This document shows positions 32,124-42,355 of a DNA stretch of 64,000 nt, piece by piece; position 1 is the first letter of the stretch, and every line of letters begins with the position of its first letter. Where the stretch lies: assembly GCA_030581615.1 (NCBI GenBank), contig JAKTTT010000019.1, positions 62,001-126,000 of the forward strand, given 5' to 3'. A program made the position numbers and the translations under genes. Source of the stretch: Alloascoidea africana. Lineage: Eukaryota; Ascomycota; Alloascoideomycetes; Alloascoideales; Alloascoideaceae. The notes beneath the pieces are model-generated. The model was not told where the DNA came from and ran no database searches. It saw only the letters and a list, made by a program, of their open reading frames with translations.

Positions 32124-33677
32124 GGCATTTGACTATAGAGAGATTTCATAGATTGTCTCTGCAGATTATTATTTGGAGGAGGCATGATTGATAGAACAAT
32201 TTGCCAGCACAGTCTACTAAATTCTCAAGAGAGAAGGATTAAACACGAGCTTATTTTGTTCTATTAAGGGATATCGAATGAATAATTTCGATTCTCATCC
32301 ATTATGGCGCAATTTTTAACGCCTAGTGGAATTATTATTGCTAAATGAAACAGAAACTAAACTAAACATCGGATCGCTGTTCTCGTATTAACAATGGAGT
32401 AAGCATTACAGGTTGCTTTCTTACAAGCTTCTTTAGGAATCATGTGGATCTTTCGCAAAGCACTCTTCTTTCAAATTTAACCTCTCGGTTTTGAATTTGG
32501 GAGGTCCAAAGCTTGATAATCCAACATCAAACACTACGATAGAAAAATTAATGAAAAAAGGTAGTAAATATGCCAAAAATTTAGAGTGAAAACAGATAAT
32601 TTTTTAGATCTTTTAAATGCATACTAATTCTCGAAAATTGGATAGGGGATCAAACACCAATAACAAGTTGAAGAATTGCCTCCATTTTTCCGTCGCTTGT
32701 TTTCTTTTTAGCGCATTACAATAGTGCATGTCGGTTAGAGATCTATTTCGGACTTCTCTAACATCAAGAAAAGACCATCTTGTACAAATCAAATTTGATA
32801 ACCTCCAAGTAGCAACAGAATCATAATGAAATCCGTAAGGGTGATTCTCAATTCTACTACAGTCCTATTGAGCATAGCTATGTAAATATCCCAAGAGCTT
32901 TGGTATACGGAACATAATTTGGCACGTCTTACTCCGTATATTGCTGCTTCTTGACTCTTTCAGAATGCACGTTATTGTCTTTTTCTGCTTAAGAATCATT
33001 ATTGGCTTTCTTTATAGCAAGCTTACCCCTGAAAAATAATCCTTTTAAGGTCTTCAATTGTTAGGAAGAATTGGTCTCGAAAGGCATGCGGTGAAAGGCA
33101 AGCAACTTTTTTAATACGCTCTTTATTTTCTTTATTTCTGGTAAAAATTTACTCCGCATTGTTAACGATTTGTAAAGATATTTTTTTTATCTATTTCAAG
33201 TATTTTATGCTATAAAAATTATAAATAATCACTGATGTAACTGATGGACCACCTTTTTTTCGTTTGGTCAGGGGGATAGAGTCCTATGAACATGCTGATC
33301 CTGCTATGTAACACCGTGATATCTTACTCATATGCCAAGTCACAATTAGAGGTACAAAAATAAAACAAAACCCAAGTAGGAGGCGCTTAGAACAATGAAT
33401 TCACAAACAAGTCGTCAGAAATATAATTTTATATTGTATGCTTTACCAGAAACACTTCTTTTCTTCGCCGTAGTGAAAAAAAATCAATCCATCCTCTGGA
33501 GTTGTCATAGTCTGACCCGTAGTGAGGAAAATAATCAGACTTTAATAACTGACCGTACCGATTCAGAGACTGCAAAAAAATAAATGGATATGAAAAAGTC
33601 GTTAAAATTTATGGGTGGTTGACTCATTGGAGCTATCAGTGGGTGGCAGTGGACTGATGATTATCTCGATCATCTGC
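32124..33677. other. Gene-poor block, left part
   Basis: 1.55 kb of AT-rich sequence with A/T runs and stop codons in all frames. I see no gene, tRNA or simple repeat. It begins a 10-kb interval in which only small or fossil elements were found. Confidence 0.45.
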
Positions 33678-33884
33678 CTATTTACCAGAAGTGCTTGAAT
33701 TACTCGAGGACGATGAAAAAGGGGTCGATCTTGAGCCAGAGGGTGAGGAACTGTTCTTTATCCGAGTATACAGAGCTCTGGAGGCCATGGCCCGTCTGTT
33801 TAGCGACATAGGGCTTAAGGCTATGCGGTGATGAGATCGTTCAAGAGGTGCTGTGAGCTTCTCGTTAAGTAAGGTTGTGGTCAT
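33678..33884 (-). CDS. Possible small basic Ser-rich protein
   Basis: 68 codons from an ATG at 33884: a basic N-terminal half (RRAMASRALYTRIKN) and a serine run at the end. The leader just upstream is pyrimidine-rich with a TATTTATTTAAG element, as in expressed yeast genes. A GTAAAT donor overlaps the last codons. A T-rich TTTTTTTGCAG acceptor about 120 bp further on would replace the last residues by SESVRSVIKV, though the branch point is weak. No family was recognised. Confidence 0.28.
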   Translation of the reverse strand: MTTTLLNEKLTAPLERSHHRIALSPMSLNRRAMASRALYTRIKNSSSPSGSRSTPFSSSSSNSSTSGK

Positions 33885-35347
33885 TTTGAACTTTACAAAC
33901 TTGATGTGGGAGGAGAAAGAGTAGAGAAGGGCAAGGGAATCTGATCTTAAATAAATAAAAAACAAGACAGAGAGAAAAAGACCGTAAAGGGTGAGTGAGC
34001 ACAGAAAGCGTATCCGACGATCGTTCTCTTTTTGCCCGGGAGATCACGTTTACTCCCAGTGCCGCAGACCAAAAAAGTCTCAGCTGACGCGGGCACAAAC
34101 CCCGTAGATGAGTAATTTCTGACTGTACTGATTGATCAGATAATGCAATCCGCTCAATCACACATTTTGACACATGCCAGAAGTGGAAGAAGGGGATTGA
34201 AGCATTTTCCGTTCACTGTCTTTCTCTTAAAACCGCTCGTATTGTGCAAACAGTCATTCAGTCTTGTTGGCGCTGTGATGTGTGACAAAGGCTTCACGAC
34301 GAATGCGCATTTTAGCGTACGTTTTAGAGAAACGATTAAATTCTGCTGTACTCTTCATCTCCAAGTGTTTCTGCTCGCTGGTCTTAGACCTGGGCATCTT
34401 CTAGGCTTGTTTAGGAAATTTTACATTCCTGATTTGTCACTGAAATGAACACTTGCAGCTAGACTTGAAACATTCGATAGAAACTTGAATTGTCAGTCTT
34501 TGCATCATAATTTTGACAGCTCTCAGCGCCCCTTTTCATACTGGGGGGATAATTAACAGTTAAAAAATGCTGATTCATATGCTTTTATGATGATGTCATG
34601 GTTGGTAACTCGAGCAATAATAATTAACGAGGGGTGGAGCCCAGTCGGAAAACCTGGAGCCTTTTCACATGAATCTCCGGAGAACATGGTGGTTGTTTCT
34701 GAGGTCTAATCGGTCATTAAAAAGCCAAAGTCAGCCAGGCAACAAACAAAGCAACGCCAAAAGCGTTAGTTTGAAAGTATCTGGACCATTGATGTGTACC
34801 GGCATCACATCCAAGTACTCAGCCAATAATAATTTACTTCCAGAAACAATACCTTTTGCACAGCCTGAGCGTCATCTGAAAAATACAATATAGTCCTAGA
34901 ATAAAGCACGCAAGAAGGATAAAGTGAACAAGAGGTTACTGTTAACTGTTTCTCTTTAGCTCAGACAGAGAAGCTCATGTTTTCTCTGTTTAATACTGTT
35001 ACTCTTTCCTATGAACAGAGATCATGTTTACCATTTTTCCAAATTCTGCTTCCAAGTTAGGTAATACTAGAATCAAATCAGATAATTTTCATGGAAACCT
35101 CTTATTCTAAGAAGTACCAAACCATGGACTCGATGTACAAGATTATGACTGCAATCGATGAAATGTAGGGGATCTCAAACGCAACTCATAGCCATATCGA
35201 TCAACCACCATAATAATTGTCCCCCAACTTGATGATTGACTCACTTCCAAGGCTGCTAGGAGCTGTTACCCGCTGTTCTTCCCTTTTCAATTCTGATACC
35301 AACCGCACAACTATAGTGACATTAAACTAATATAGGGTAAGAGTTCC
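33885..35347. other. Gene-poor block, second part
   Basis: 1.46 kb. A GC-richer patch at 33990-34110 may be the promoter of the small Ser-rich ORF. The rest is AT-rich with no supported gene. A Reb1-core TTACCCG lies at 35266-35272. Confidence 0.4.
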
Positions 35348-35572
35348 ATGATAGGTCTGTATGAGACTAGTAAAATGTTACATCCTGTGTTTGCACCTAC
35401 TCGCCCTGCTATGGTTGTTGCTTCTTCTCCATCGCCACTTTACCTGTTGTTGTTCGTTATCGCCATAAACACTGTAGCATGGTTGTTTGTTTCGAAGCCA
35501 TGGAGCAACCAGCTGCAAAAGGCTCAATTCTTGACATGCTACTTCTTCAACCCCGACATAAGTTCAAAATAG
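35348..35572 (+). CDS. Possible small membrane protein
   Basis: 74 codons from the ATG at 35348 (or 65 from the next methionine). One clear hydrophobic segment, PLYLLLFVIAINTVAWLFV, is flanked by polar residues. A TTACCCG element lies 76 bp upstream. I do not recognise the family, and composition alone cannot separate it from chance. An overlapping frame (35479-35706) is lysine-rich but lacks a promoter of its own. Confidence 0.25.
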   Translation: MIGLYETSKMLHPVFAPTRPAMVVASSPSPLYLLLFVIAINTVAWLFVSKPWSNQLQKAQFLTCYFFNPDISSK

Positions 35573-35741
35573 GAAAGACTGAGAAACCAGGGAGCAATCA
35601 AAAATCTGCAACAGTTTGCAAAGCATTTCATTTCGGTATTTCTAAAAAACGAAAAAAATCGCAAGACAGAAATCAACGTGGTAGAATGGCCGCGAAAAGT
35701 ATCTAATCCCATAGATATGCTGAGAAGTATGTCTCTGCCTT

Positions 35742-36215
35742 TTAATGCAACCTTTTTGGGGGATTTGATCTTTCAATTTGCGGCCAATAGTTCTGATAAT
35801 TGAACTCCACTAAAAATGCTTCTTCTTCCTCAACATCTACCATGTGAGTTTCCCACTCGTCTAGTCCCAACACGGTCAAAGCACAGTTGGAGGGTTTTAG
35901 CATTGGGATTTATAGAGAGCCATTGATACCCCCTTTCGTTATTGAAAATGCTCACGGGAAACCGCATCAGATGTTGCCCCTCCTCAAAGTGGAATCTGTC
36001 GATTGTATCTTTGTGGGTAGGAATCCATGACGAATCCACTAGAACATAAGCTTTCAAACGTTCCACTTGGAGAAATAAAAGCGTCCTTATGAGCAATCCC
36101 AAACCTCCGCCACGCTCCTCAAACTGAATTGCAATGTCCAAGACCTGGATATATCAATTGGTCCTGCTCGTTAGATATTGGAGTATACAGAGCCATATAT
36201 GGAGGGAAGAAACAT
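35742..36215 (-). CDS. Unrecognised spliced gene, possibly frameshifted
   Basis: A 27-nt first exon (36189-36215, MFLPSIYGS) joins in phase to exon 2 starting at 36144. The 44-nt intron has donor GTATAC, branch TCTAAC and acceptor CCAG. Exon 2 reads VLDIAIQFEERGG, LLIRTLLFLQVERLKAY and FHFEEGQHLMRFP and stops at 35830 (113 aa in total). An overlapping frame displaced by +1 continues to a stop at 35742 with a convincing coding pattern (LGLDEWETHMVDVEEEEAF, VEFNYQNYWPQIE). Either a second unusual intron lies between, or the gene carries a frameshift near 35900, or one frame is chance. No family was recognised. It diverges from the Dad2-like gene. Confidence 0.42.
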
Positions 36216-36448
36216 GAAAAGCCCATCAAATCATCTCTTAAGCGATGAGCTCATCACGTGCATGCTTTGTCTATCTAGGGTGATTTTGCAGGGTAACCTG
36301 AGAGTCTGTATGTACTGGATTGGACTCGCTGAACAAGACTTGTTCATTCTTTAGCCAAGGATCCAAATACACGTCTAACTACTTTACTTCTAGAGAAGAC
36401 TGGGGGCTAGACGAGCTTAAGTACCATTCATTGTGAAAAATTCGTGTA

Positions 36449-36456
36449 TTACCCGG
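36449..36456 (-). promoter_or_regulatory. Reb1-like site between two divergent small genes
   Basis: TTACCCGG (CCGGGTAA on the other strand) lies between the candidate genes starting at 36215 (minus) and 36479 (plus). The same octamer occurs in the RPL40 and RPS16 promoters. That it is bound by Reb1 is inference from the yeast consensus. Confidence 0.4.
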
Positions 36457-36478
36457 GGTAGGATCACTCTTTACAGCG

Positions 36479-36815
36479 ATGAGTGACGAGAACAAGGCAC
36501 GTATCTGGAGACCAAGAAAAATAAATGAATTGTTTTTGCAGTCAGATTGGTGCTAACCAATCTTTTTATAGTTGAAAAGAGAGATTGAGCAACTGAAAAG
36601 CTTACGGGCTGCCGTGGAGGTTATCCAACAGTTCACGTCAAAGCTACACGAAGACCTTGACACGTCGATAGAAAACCATGATAATATAAAAGGTGGGAAT
36701 ATATGATTCAACTTGACTTGCGAATGTATCTAACCTAGACGATACATTAGCGAATGCCCTTGCTTTGGAGTCAGTGTTATCTCGAGTCAGGACTGCTGAG
36801 CCAGAGATAAAATAG
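36479..36815 (+). CDS. Small coiled-coil protein, possibly DASH subunit Dad2-like, two introns
   Basis: Proposed exons 36479-36496, 36572-36692 and 36739-36815 give 71 aa: MSDENK, LKREIEQLKSLRAAVEVI, KLHEDLDTSIENHDNIK, then LANALALESVLSRVRTAE. Intron 1 (75 nt) has a rare GC donor (AAG|GCACGT) with a good GCTAAC branch and TATAG acceptor. Intron 2 (46 nt) has donor GTGGGA, branch TCTAAC and CTAG. All phases fit. The heptad pattern and the spacing from the coiled coil to a final VL-containing helix resemble Dad2, a subunit of the kinetochore-microtubule DASH/Dam1 ring. The match is weak and the two unusual donors lower confidence. A different small coiled-coil protein is possible. Confidence 0.4.
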
Positions 36816-38344
36816 TTAGAGTAGAACTCTGCAAAATACAAATCGATACCCCCTTATCAGGCATTGTCGTAACCGTAGGCTCTATCTAGGGGGTTTGCTG
36901 CTAATAAATACGATAGTTGGCATTAAAAAACTCTGATATGGTAAATACTGGAGAAGAAGGATAGTGTTCAAGATGAACTGGAGACAGACTACACTGGCCA
37001 AAATGTGTCTCCTCTTGGCCACATTGAAATTATGAAAATATCAAGTCCCCAAAAGAAGTTACTCTAAAATAGGAATATATCTCGGCATATATAAGGGATC
37101 AGATGCTTTTTCTGGTTTTCACAAAATACTCGCACCGATGTGACCAAGCGCCGCGACCTCTCTACTACTTTGATTTCTGTGGAACGCAACCTTTCTTTTC
37201 TGTCAAATGTTAAATTCATTCCAGAAGACTCTCGGATTATCTTGTAATCTTTTGAAAAAGCATTTCCTACGAGAACATCCGCAAGACTTCTCTTCTACGT
37301 AATGCTTCTCCAACTTTGGTCCACTATGGTGTCTCGCTGTTTTCAAATGGGTTATGTGCATCTGCTGAACTTGGCTCGAAAGTGTTGTGTTTCTTCTAAT
37401 TCCACTGAAAAGCAAGGAAACCATAGAGAAAAAAGTAGGAAGATACGCTTCATCCAGCAAAAGCCAAGAGAAAGCGCTCTGTAAGAAATCACAGACCAAA
37501 AATAATCAACCACAGGTATCGTCACTGACATTTCCATCGAACCTCTATGCCATTTTTTGTAATGGAGACTGAATAAAGATCTTGCACAAAGGAACGCGCA
37601 ATAAGAAACATTTGGCAGAAAGCTTGTGCAAAGCTGATCCAGGGGATTCTTAAACTTGGATAAAAGAACACCTAACCACAAAAAATTCCTTCTATAATCT
37701 GGGTGACTAAAACAAAAAAGTTCTGGCTATGAGAGGCGCTTGAAAAGCCCTACCCAAATCGGTGCTTTCAGCTTTATGACAGGTCTGGAGCGGAATCTGC
37801 CTGCTAGATTGTAAATATAAAAAGGCTCTCAAGTGTTAGCCTCGGTTGGGTGATCTCCTTACTCTCTAGTAGGGAGGCTTAGATAGTTCTATATAAGTAG
37901 CCCGTCTGCTCTCCCTTATAGGGAAGAATCAACGATTCTAGTGTTGTTTGTAACCTCTCTCCTTCTCGAACCTTTGCATCAAGAGGGTTGGACAGCATGC
38001 AAAAATGTGTAAAACGGTCCCACATTCAACTAGGACACCCAATGCGGTATCACCTTTGAGTGAAGTACGAGATTTATTCTGCATGTACCACTGTATTACT
38101 ATTTTCAGCAGAAGTTTTGGGTTATTGAGATCTATGGACTCCTAACCCCCAGTTTTCACTAAAAGCAAAACCTTTCCATTGAACATGCCGAAAACTGATT
38201 ATTAAAGACTAAAATTCTGTGTTTACCTACTTTTGCATTGAGGATTAGGAGAAAACGTATATTGTGTGCGGCTCCAGAGATTTAGTCTACATTGACTCTA
38301 CATTGGTACCTTCTGGCGACGCACTCAATCGAGAACTTCCTATA
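36816..38344. other. Gene-poor block, third part
   Basis: 1.5 kb. Short overlapping ORFs near 37200-37700 occur on both strands without family resemblance. Bases 37830-37990 contain CTCTAGTAGGGAG-like motifs and a TATATAAG element resembling a promoter or solo repeat, but no matching partner was found. No supported gene. Confidence 0.4.
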
Positions 38345-38397
38345 ATCTCTGCTCATATCCCAGCGTATGCAGAAATCGCTGGGATATGAGCAGAGAT
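38345..38397. repeat. Perfect 21-bp inverted repeat with 11-bp spacer
   Basis: The left arm 38345-38365 (ATCTCTGCTCATATCC then CAGCG) and the right arm 38377-38397 are exact reverse complements; the spacer is 38366-38376. It lies in the gene-poor block about 240 bp beyond the retroelement fossil. Possible roles: a transcribed hairpin, a remnant of a mobile element, or a dyad of the type described at Yarrowia centromeres. Confidence 0.9.
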
Positions 38398-38547
38398 ATA
38401 GGTTGTTAAACCAAAAAATCTCAGCAATTCTTTCTTGTTGTTAGGCTGTAGTGTGTTGTTTACTATGTCAATCGATCTGTCGCTTGGGTCTACTATTACA
38501 GTGTGTTAAATAAGAAAGCAGTAATCTTTATTTTAAGTGTAAGCACT

Positions 38548-38583
38548 AAAGATCTAAACTCATAAGTACGAGTTTAGATCTTT
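38548..38583. repeat. Perfect 14-bp inverted repeat with 8-bp spacer
   Basis: AAAGATCTAAACTC (38548-38561) and GAGTTTAGATCTTT (38570-38583) are exact reverse complements separated by 8 bp. It sits 150 bp from the larger inverted repeat and 50 bp from the retroelement fossil. Confidence 0.85.
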
Positions 38584-38636
38584 TATATATTCTAAGAAAG
38601 AACTATATAAGACTGGCAAAAGCTATTTGGGCCAGT

Positions 38637-39582
38637 TTAAGGGTAAAGGCCTGAATAGAAGTTACGACATTGTGACAAATAATAATGTAATTTGTATAAT
38701 ATAAACACAGTGTTGTTGGAAACACTAAGTTGATGACCTAGCCATTGGATTCTCGATTGAAAAAAATCACGCTTGCTTTTGTTAACATATAGCCTAGCAT
38801 CTTTGAACGTTTGCAAAACGTCCATCAAGTGTTTTTTATGTTCATCCATATCGTTTCTAAATATTAACACATCATCAAGCTCGAGACTTGTATATTCTGC
38901 GTGCGCGCGGAGAATCTTGGCGATTGCTCGCGAAAAGATCTCGGGGTCATTCTTGAGTCCTAAGGGAAGCACTCTATATAAAATCCGCTGGGTGTCTTGA
39001 ACGTCGGGAATTTTTGTGATTGATCTGAAAGTCTTATATAGTGATAAGCATTCGTGAGATCTAATTTAGAAAATATGTTTCCTGTAACTCCCGCAAATAG
39101 ATGCTCCCAGCTTTCGAGCGTCGTAGGTATAGTTGAAGTGATTTGATTTAGCTGTCGGTAATCAATAACCACTCTTTTCTTTTTCCCAGTGACGACGAAC
39201 TGAAAGCTGTAGGCTTCTGTGCAAGGAACTTGTTGATCCTTGAGGCTCATTGTGATTAGTGGCCTTGGCTTTATCGTTTTAAACGATTGGGTTAAGTTTA
39301 TATGGTAGGTTGACGGTCGCCTGAGGAGACGATTCCTTCTTGTCCTTTCTCTTCTTGAGCCTTTGTCTGGCATAAGCAAGTATACTAAGGCCTAACACAA
39401 CGAAGCACACTCCTTCTCGCACTGTCAACGGTTGTCCTGTAAAAACGCTGTGTAGGAACCGGATTCCCTGCAGTACCCGTGAAATTACGGGTAAGGAAAC
39501 TTCTGTGTATGGCGTCATGATTTGACGGATCAACAAAATCCCGTAAGAAAGATGTTGAGGGATTGTTGACAATGACTACCAT
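38637..39582 (-). mobile_element. Fossil of a Ty3/gypsy-type LTR retrotransposon (pol fragment)
   Basis: Minus-strand translation shows reverse transcriptase features of the Ty3/gypsy family: VVIDYRQLNQIT, FSKLDLTNAYHYIRL, and a LDDVLIF active-site-type box followed by KCxFF-like KRDFF and WLGHQLS. The recognisable part spans about 740 bp; the upstream 200 bp has no clear assignment. Capsid, protease, RNase H and integrase regions were not recognised, and no pair of long terminal repeats was found. The element is broken, with at least a few breaks, and looks old. Confidence 0.75.
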
Positions 39583-40754
39583 AGCGGATAGAAGGTATTT
39601 CAGAGTGCTTAGTTGTTCCGAGAGATAGTTGGGTTGGTGTTGTGTCTACCCTTCAATCTTCAATCACAAGCCAGATAGAGATTGGCCCAATTCGAGGAAG
39701 GTCAAGGTAATTTTGGTTGGCTACCAACCATCCCAAGAAAGTGAAAGAAAGATAGAGAAGTTTCGGCACGACTTCAATATATAATCTGGTTTGTATTGCT
39801 AAAGTACAAATAGCAGTCTAAACTGAGCTTGGCCTTTTCGCTAGAAGGGGACAAGCCTTCCTTATATAAGCCTTCCTTATATATTCGTAACTATCAACTA
39901 AACCTTTCCTTTTTGTTCTAGTCTGTGTGAGCTAAGTGACTTTGTAGTCTTTGAATGACACAAAGTACCTTGCACATAGCAACCTTATAACACTTCCCTA
40001 ATAACAAAATACTTTGGCTCATTCAAGATAACTTCAAAAAATTCCAGCGTCAACTACGAACTAGAACTTCACCCTTAATTCAAAATGGACCCAGTCTTCC
40101 ATTACACCGTGACATTCGTCGTCAACAAACTTCGCTGGATTTTGCTGCAGATCAGCCCAGACAGAGAAAACTAAAGAGCACGTAGAAAAGAAGGGAACCC
40201 TAATAAAGGAGGAAGAATAGAGGCAAACAGAGCTTGGATATGGTTGGAACAAAAGGAAAAGCAACCGCTAACATTAAGGAAAAAGAAAGATAGGGACAGG
40301 AAATTCTGAAGAGAAATTTCATCAAGTAAAAGAATGTTATAATGAGATGGCTTAGCACGCGCGAGGACTGTATTACTACCTTTGGTATGCAAGCTATCCA
40401 CGCTCTGAGATCAAGCCAACCTCTTACCAACCACCTTAATTGTTTATCTACATAGTTCTATATACATAAGAGGAGAGTTTTTCTTATTTTCTAATAGATC
40501 AAGCTTTACACAGATTACTTTCCTGGATAAAACTCCTAACAAACTAGACTCTGTCATCCAGCAAGTAGAACAAAGAACCTCTTTTAGACTTTCAAAATTA
40601 GCAGTAAGTGTTTTGGAAGTTTAGCCACATATTGCTACTACGATATATCATTCGAGAAGAAGATACAAGTTATAAAGATAACTAAGAAAAACCAAAAATC
40701 TTAAGATGTTTATGTATAATAAGAAAATGTGCAAAATTTTATTAACAAAAAACG
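39583..40754. other. Flank between the retroelement fossil and tRNA-Leu
   Basis: 1.2 kb, AT-rich, with a short tandem CCTTCCTTATATAAG-type duplication near 39858-39885. No gene was recognised. Part may be unrecognisable retroelement remnant. Confidence 0.4.
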
Positions 40755-40868
40755 GGTTGTTTGGCCGAGTTGGTCTAAGGCGTCCGACTCAAGAGACAGT
40801 AGTTTCTTCACTGCTTAAACGGTGTTCGGATCTCGAAAGAGGCAAGAGTTCGAATCTCTTAGCAACCA
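40755..40868 (+). tRNA. tRNA-Leu(CAA) with a 31-nt intron
   Basis: The 7-bp acceptor stem GGTTGTT/AGCAACC closes with one G-U pair, followed by discriminator A. The D arm starts GCCGAGTTGG, the anticodon stem is TCCGA/TCGGA around C-T-CAA-G, and the T arm is AAGAGTTCGAATCTCTT. A 31-nt intron follows base 37, as in the S. cerevisiae tRNA-Leu(CAA) gene, whose sequence is closely similar. It carries a long variable arm typical of leucine tRNAs. A run of T at 40870-40877 is the Pol III terminator. Confidence 0.96.
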
Positions 40869-42355
40869 TCTTTTTTTGAAAATTTTTTGCAAATAAAATT
40901 TTACCTTAGAACTGTTCCAAAAGATTTTGGCCTAATCTCTGGTACAGCAGATACTTGTAACTAAGAAAATGTAGTTTTTTATGACCAGAACTAGAATGCT
41001 TAAGAAGCAGATTAAATTTAAAAGACAAAGGGGCGATTCTAAACATTTGCGAGCCTATACATTCCAGCCAATAGGGTTCTAGTCTGGAAGAGGAAGAACA
41101 TTGAAAGGACCAAAAAAGGTCGATCAGACAAACGCCATAGTGCACTTTTAATCCTCGTCATCTGTCCAGTTAACTTCGATGGCCAAGGGTTTCTAGCGAA
41201 ATGCTAAAACCTGAAACCATCTGTCAACGAACTATAACCAATTTCAAGTGCCCCTGGATGTGAAACGGCTTTTTCGAAACACAGCGCTAGAGAACTGTCA
41301 CCCAACTCGATAAGTTATATCAATTTGAATAGACTTGAAAAAATAGCAGGCATTATCAGTGGAAGCTGAAAAGAGCTCTCAGAGGTTCGCCACCATAAAA
41401 AGCCTATTATGCTTGGCTTGAGCACCATGATTCCATTTCCTTGGTTCCTACGCAATCTATGTGGCACTGAAATGGAATGCCATGGGAGTAGAGTATTTGG
41501 CGGCGTTAGACTTAATTTTGCTATTTTCTCTAGCTTATAAGTTTCATCAAGACGCCCCTTTGCAGTGATTGATTAGTGTCAAGCTAGGTGAGAAGCTCCA
41601 ACTCAGTAGAGTCTGTGTACAGGCCTAGGTTGTCCATTTGGGTGTCTTCTCAATTACAGGCCATTCCAACTCCGGTTAGTAGAAGAAAGTGCGTGCGCTT
41701 CAATAGCCTCAAAGTTCAGAAGTCTCAAAGACAGGTATTCTTGCATCAAGAATGAAAAATACCGAAGAACGCCGTGCGTTGCGCCTGTCTGAATTTTCCA
41801 CGCTTGTCTTGAAAAATATGGAGGGCGGACCGAAAAGTCACTTTCCCGGAACTCCACCTGGACCTGGGTCTGAGCAATCACCATTAGACACTACCGCGAC
41901 CTCACTAGTGGCTTAGGAATTTAAGATTGGCAGCCATGAATGGGGAAACACGTTTAAGATGGTGTGTGTCTCATTGTCGGAGACTGAGCACAAGCCTCCT
42001 TCCTAACCAGGAGGCCGCACACAGTTTGAAGATAGCGCCAGTCTCACTGCTCGGCTGCTCATCTCGCATTGCAGTTCGAGCCGGCCTCTCCAATCTCGCC
42101 TGTCCCGCCAGAAATGCTTCCTGTTCAGACGAAACGATTCGTGAGAAAGGGAAGGGGTTGTCCGAGTGTGTGTGAAAAAGGACCCGATCCTCCGGGTCGA
42201 CGCCAGCCCGGTCCTCACCCACCCGCTGTCACGTGTTGCGAATTCCGCTATTTTTGCAGGCGCTCGCTATTTATATCCGCATTGCCCCCCCCTTCGACCT
42301 CATATATATTGCTTTGCCTCTCCTTTACTTTTCTCTGTTGCTCAACTCTCCCACG
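40869..42355. other. Intergenic, tRNA-Leu to HAC1, including HAC1 promoter
   Basis: 1.5 kb. From 40869 to about 41900 no supported gene is seen. From 41900 the sequence becomes GC-richer. CACGTG lies at 42230-42235 and TATA-like elements at 42268-42276 and 42301-42310, about 50-90 bp before the HAC1 ATG. Reading frames running into HAC1 from here have no ATG. Confidence 0.5.

Noticed and set aside
37203-37681. Overlapping ORFs on both strands of the gene-poor block
   Set aside because: No ATG-linked promoter, branch point or family resemblance; they look like chance frames.
37741-37990. Possible long terminal repeat or solo LTR
   Set aside because: Promoter-like TATATAAG and short internal repeats are present, but no matching second copy was found within the window.
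41971-42222. GC-rich ORFs upstream of HAC1
   Set aside because: They begin at non-ATG codons on the opposite strand and overlap the HAC1 promoter.
32124-42355. Further tRNA genes, rRNA or CRISPR arrays
   Set aside because: Scanned for T-arm GTTCGA-type motifs on both strands; only tRNA-Leu(CAA) folds. No spaced direct-repeat arrays were seen.
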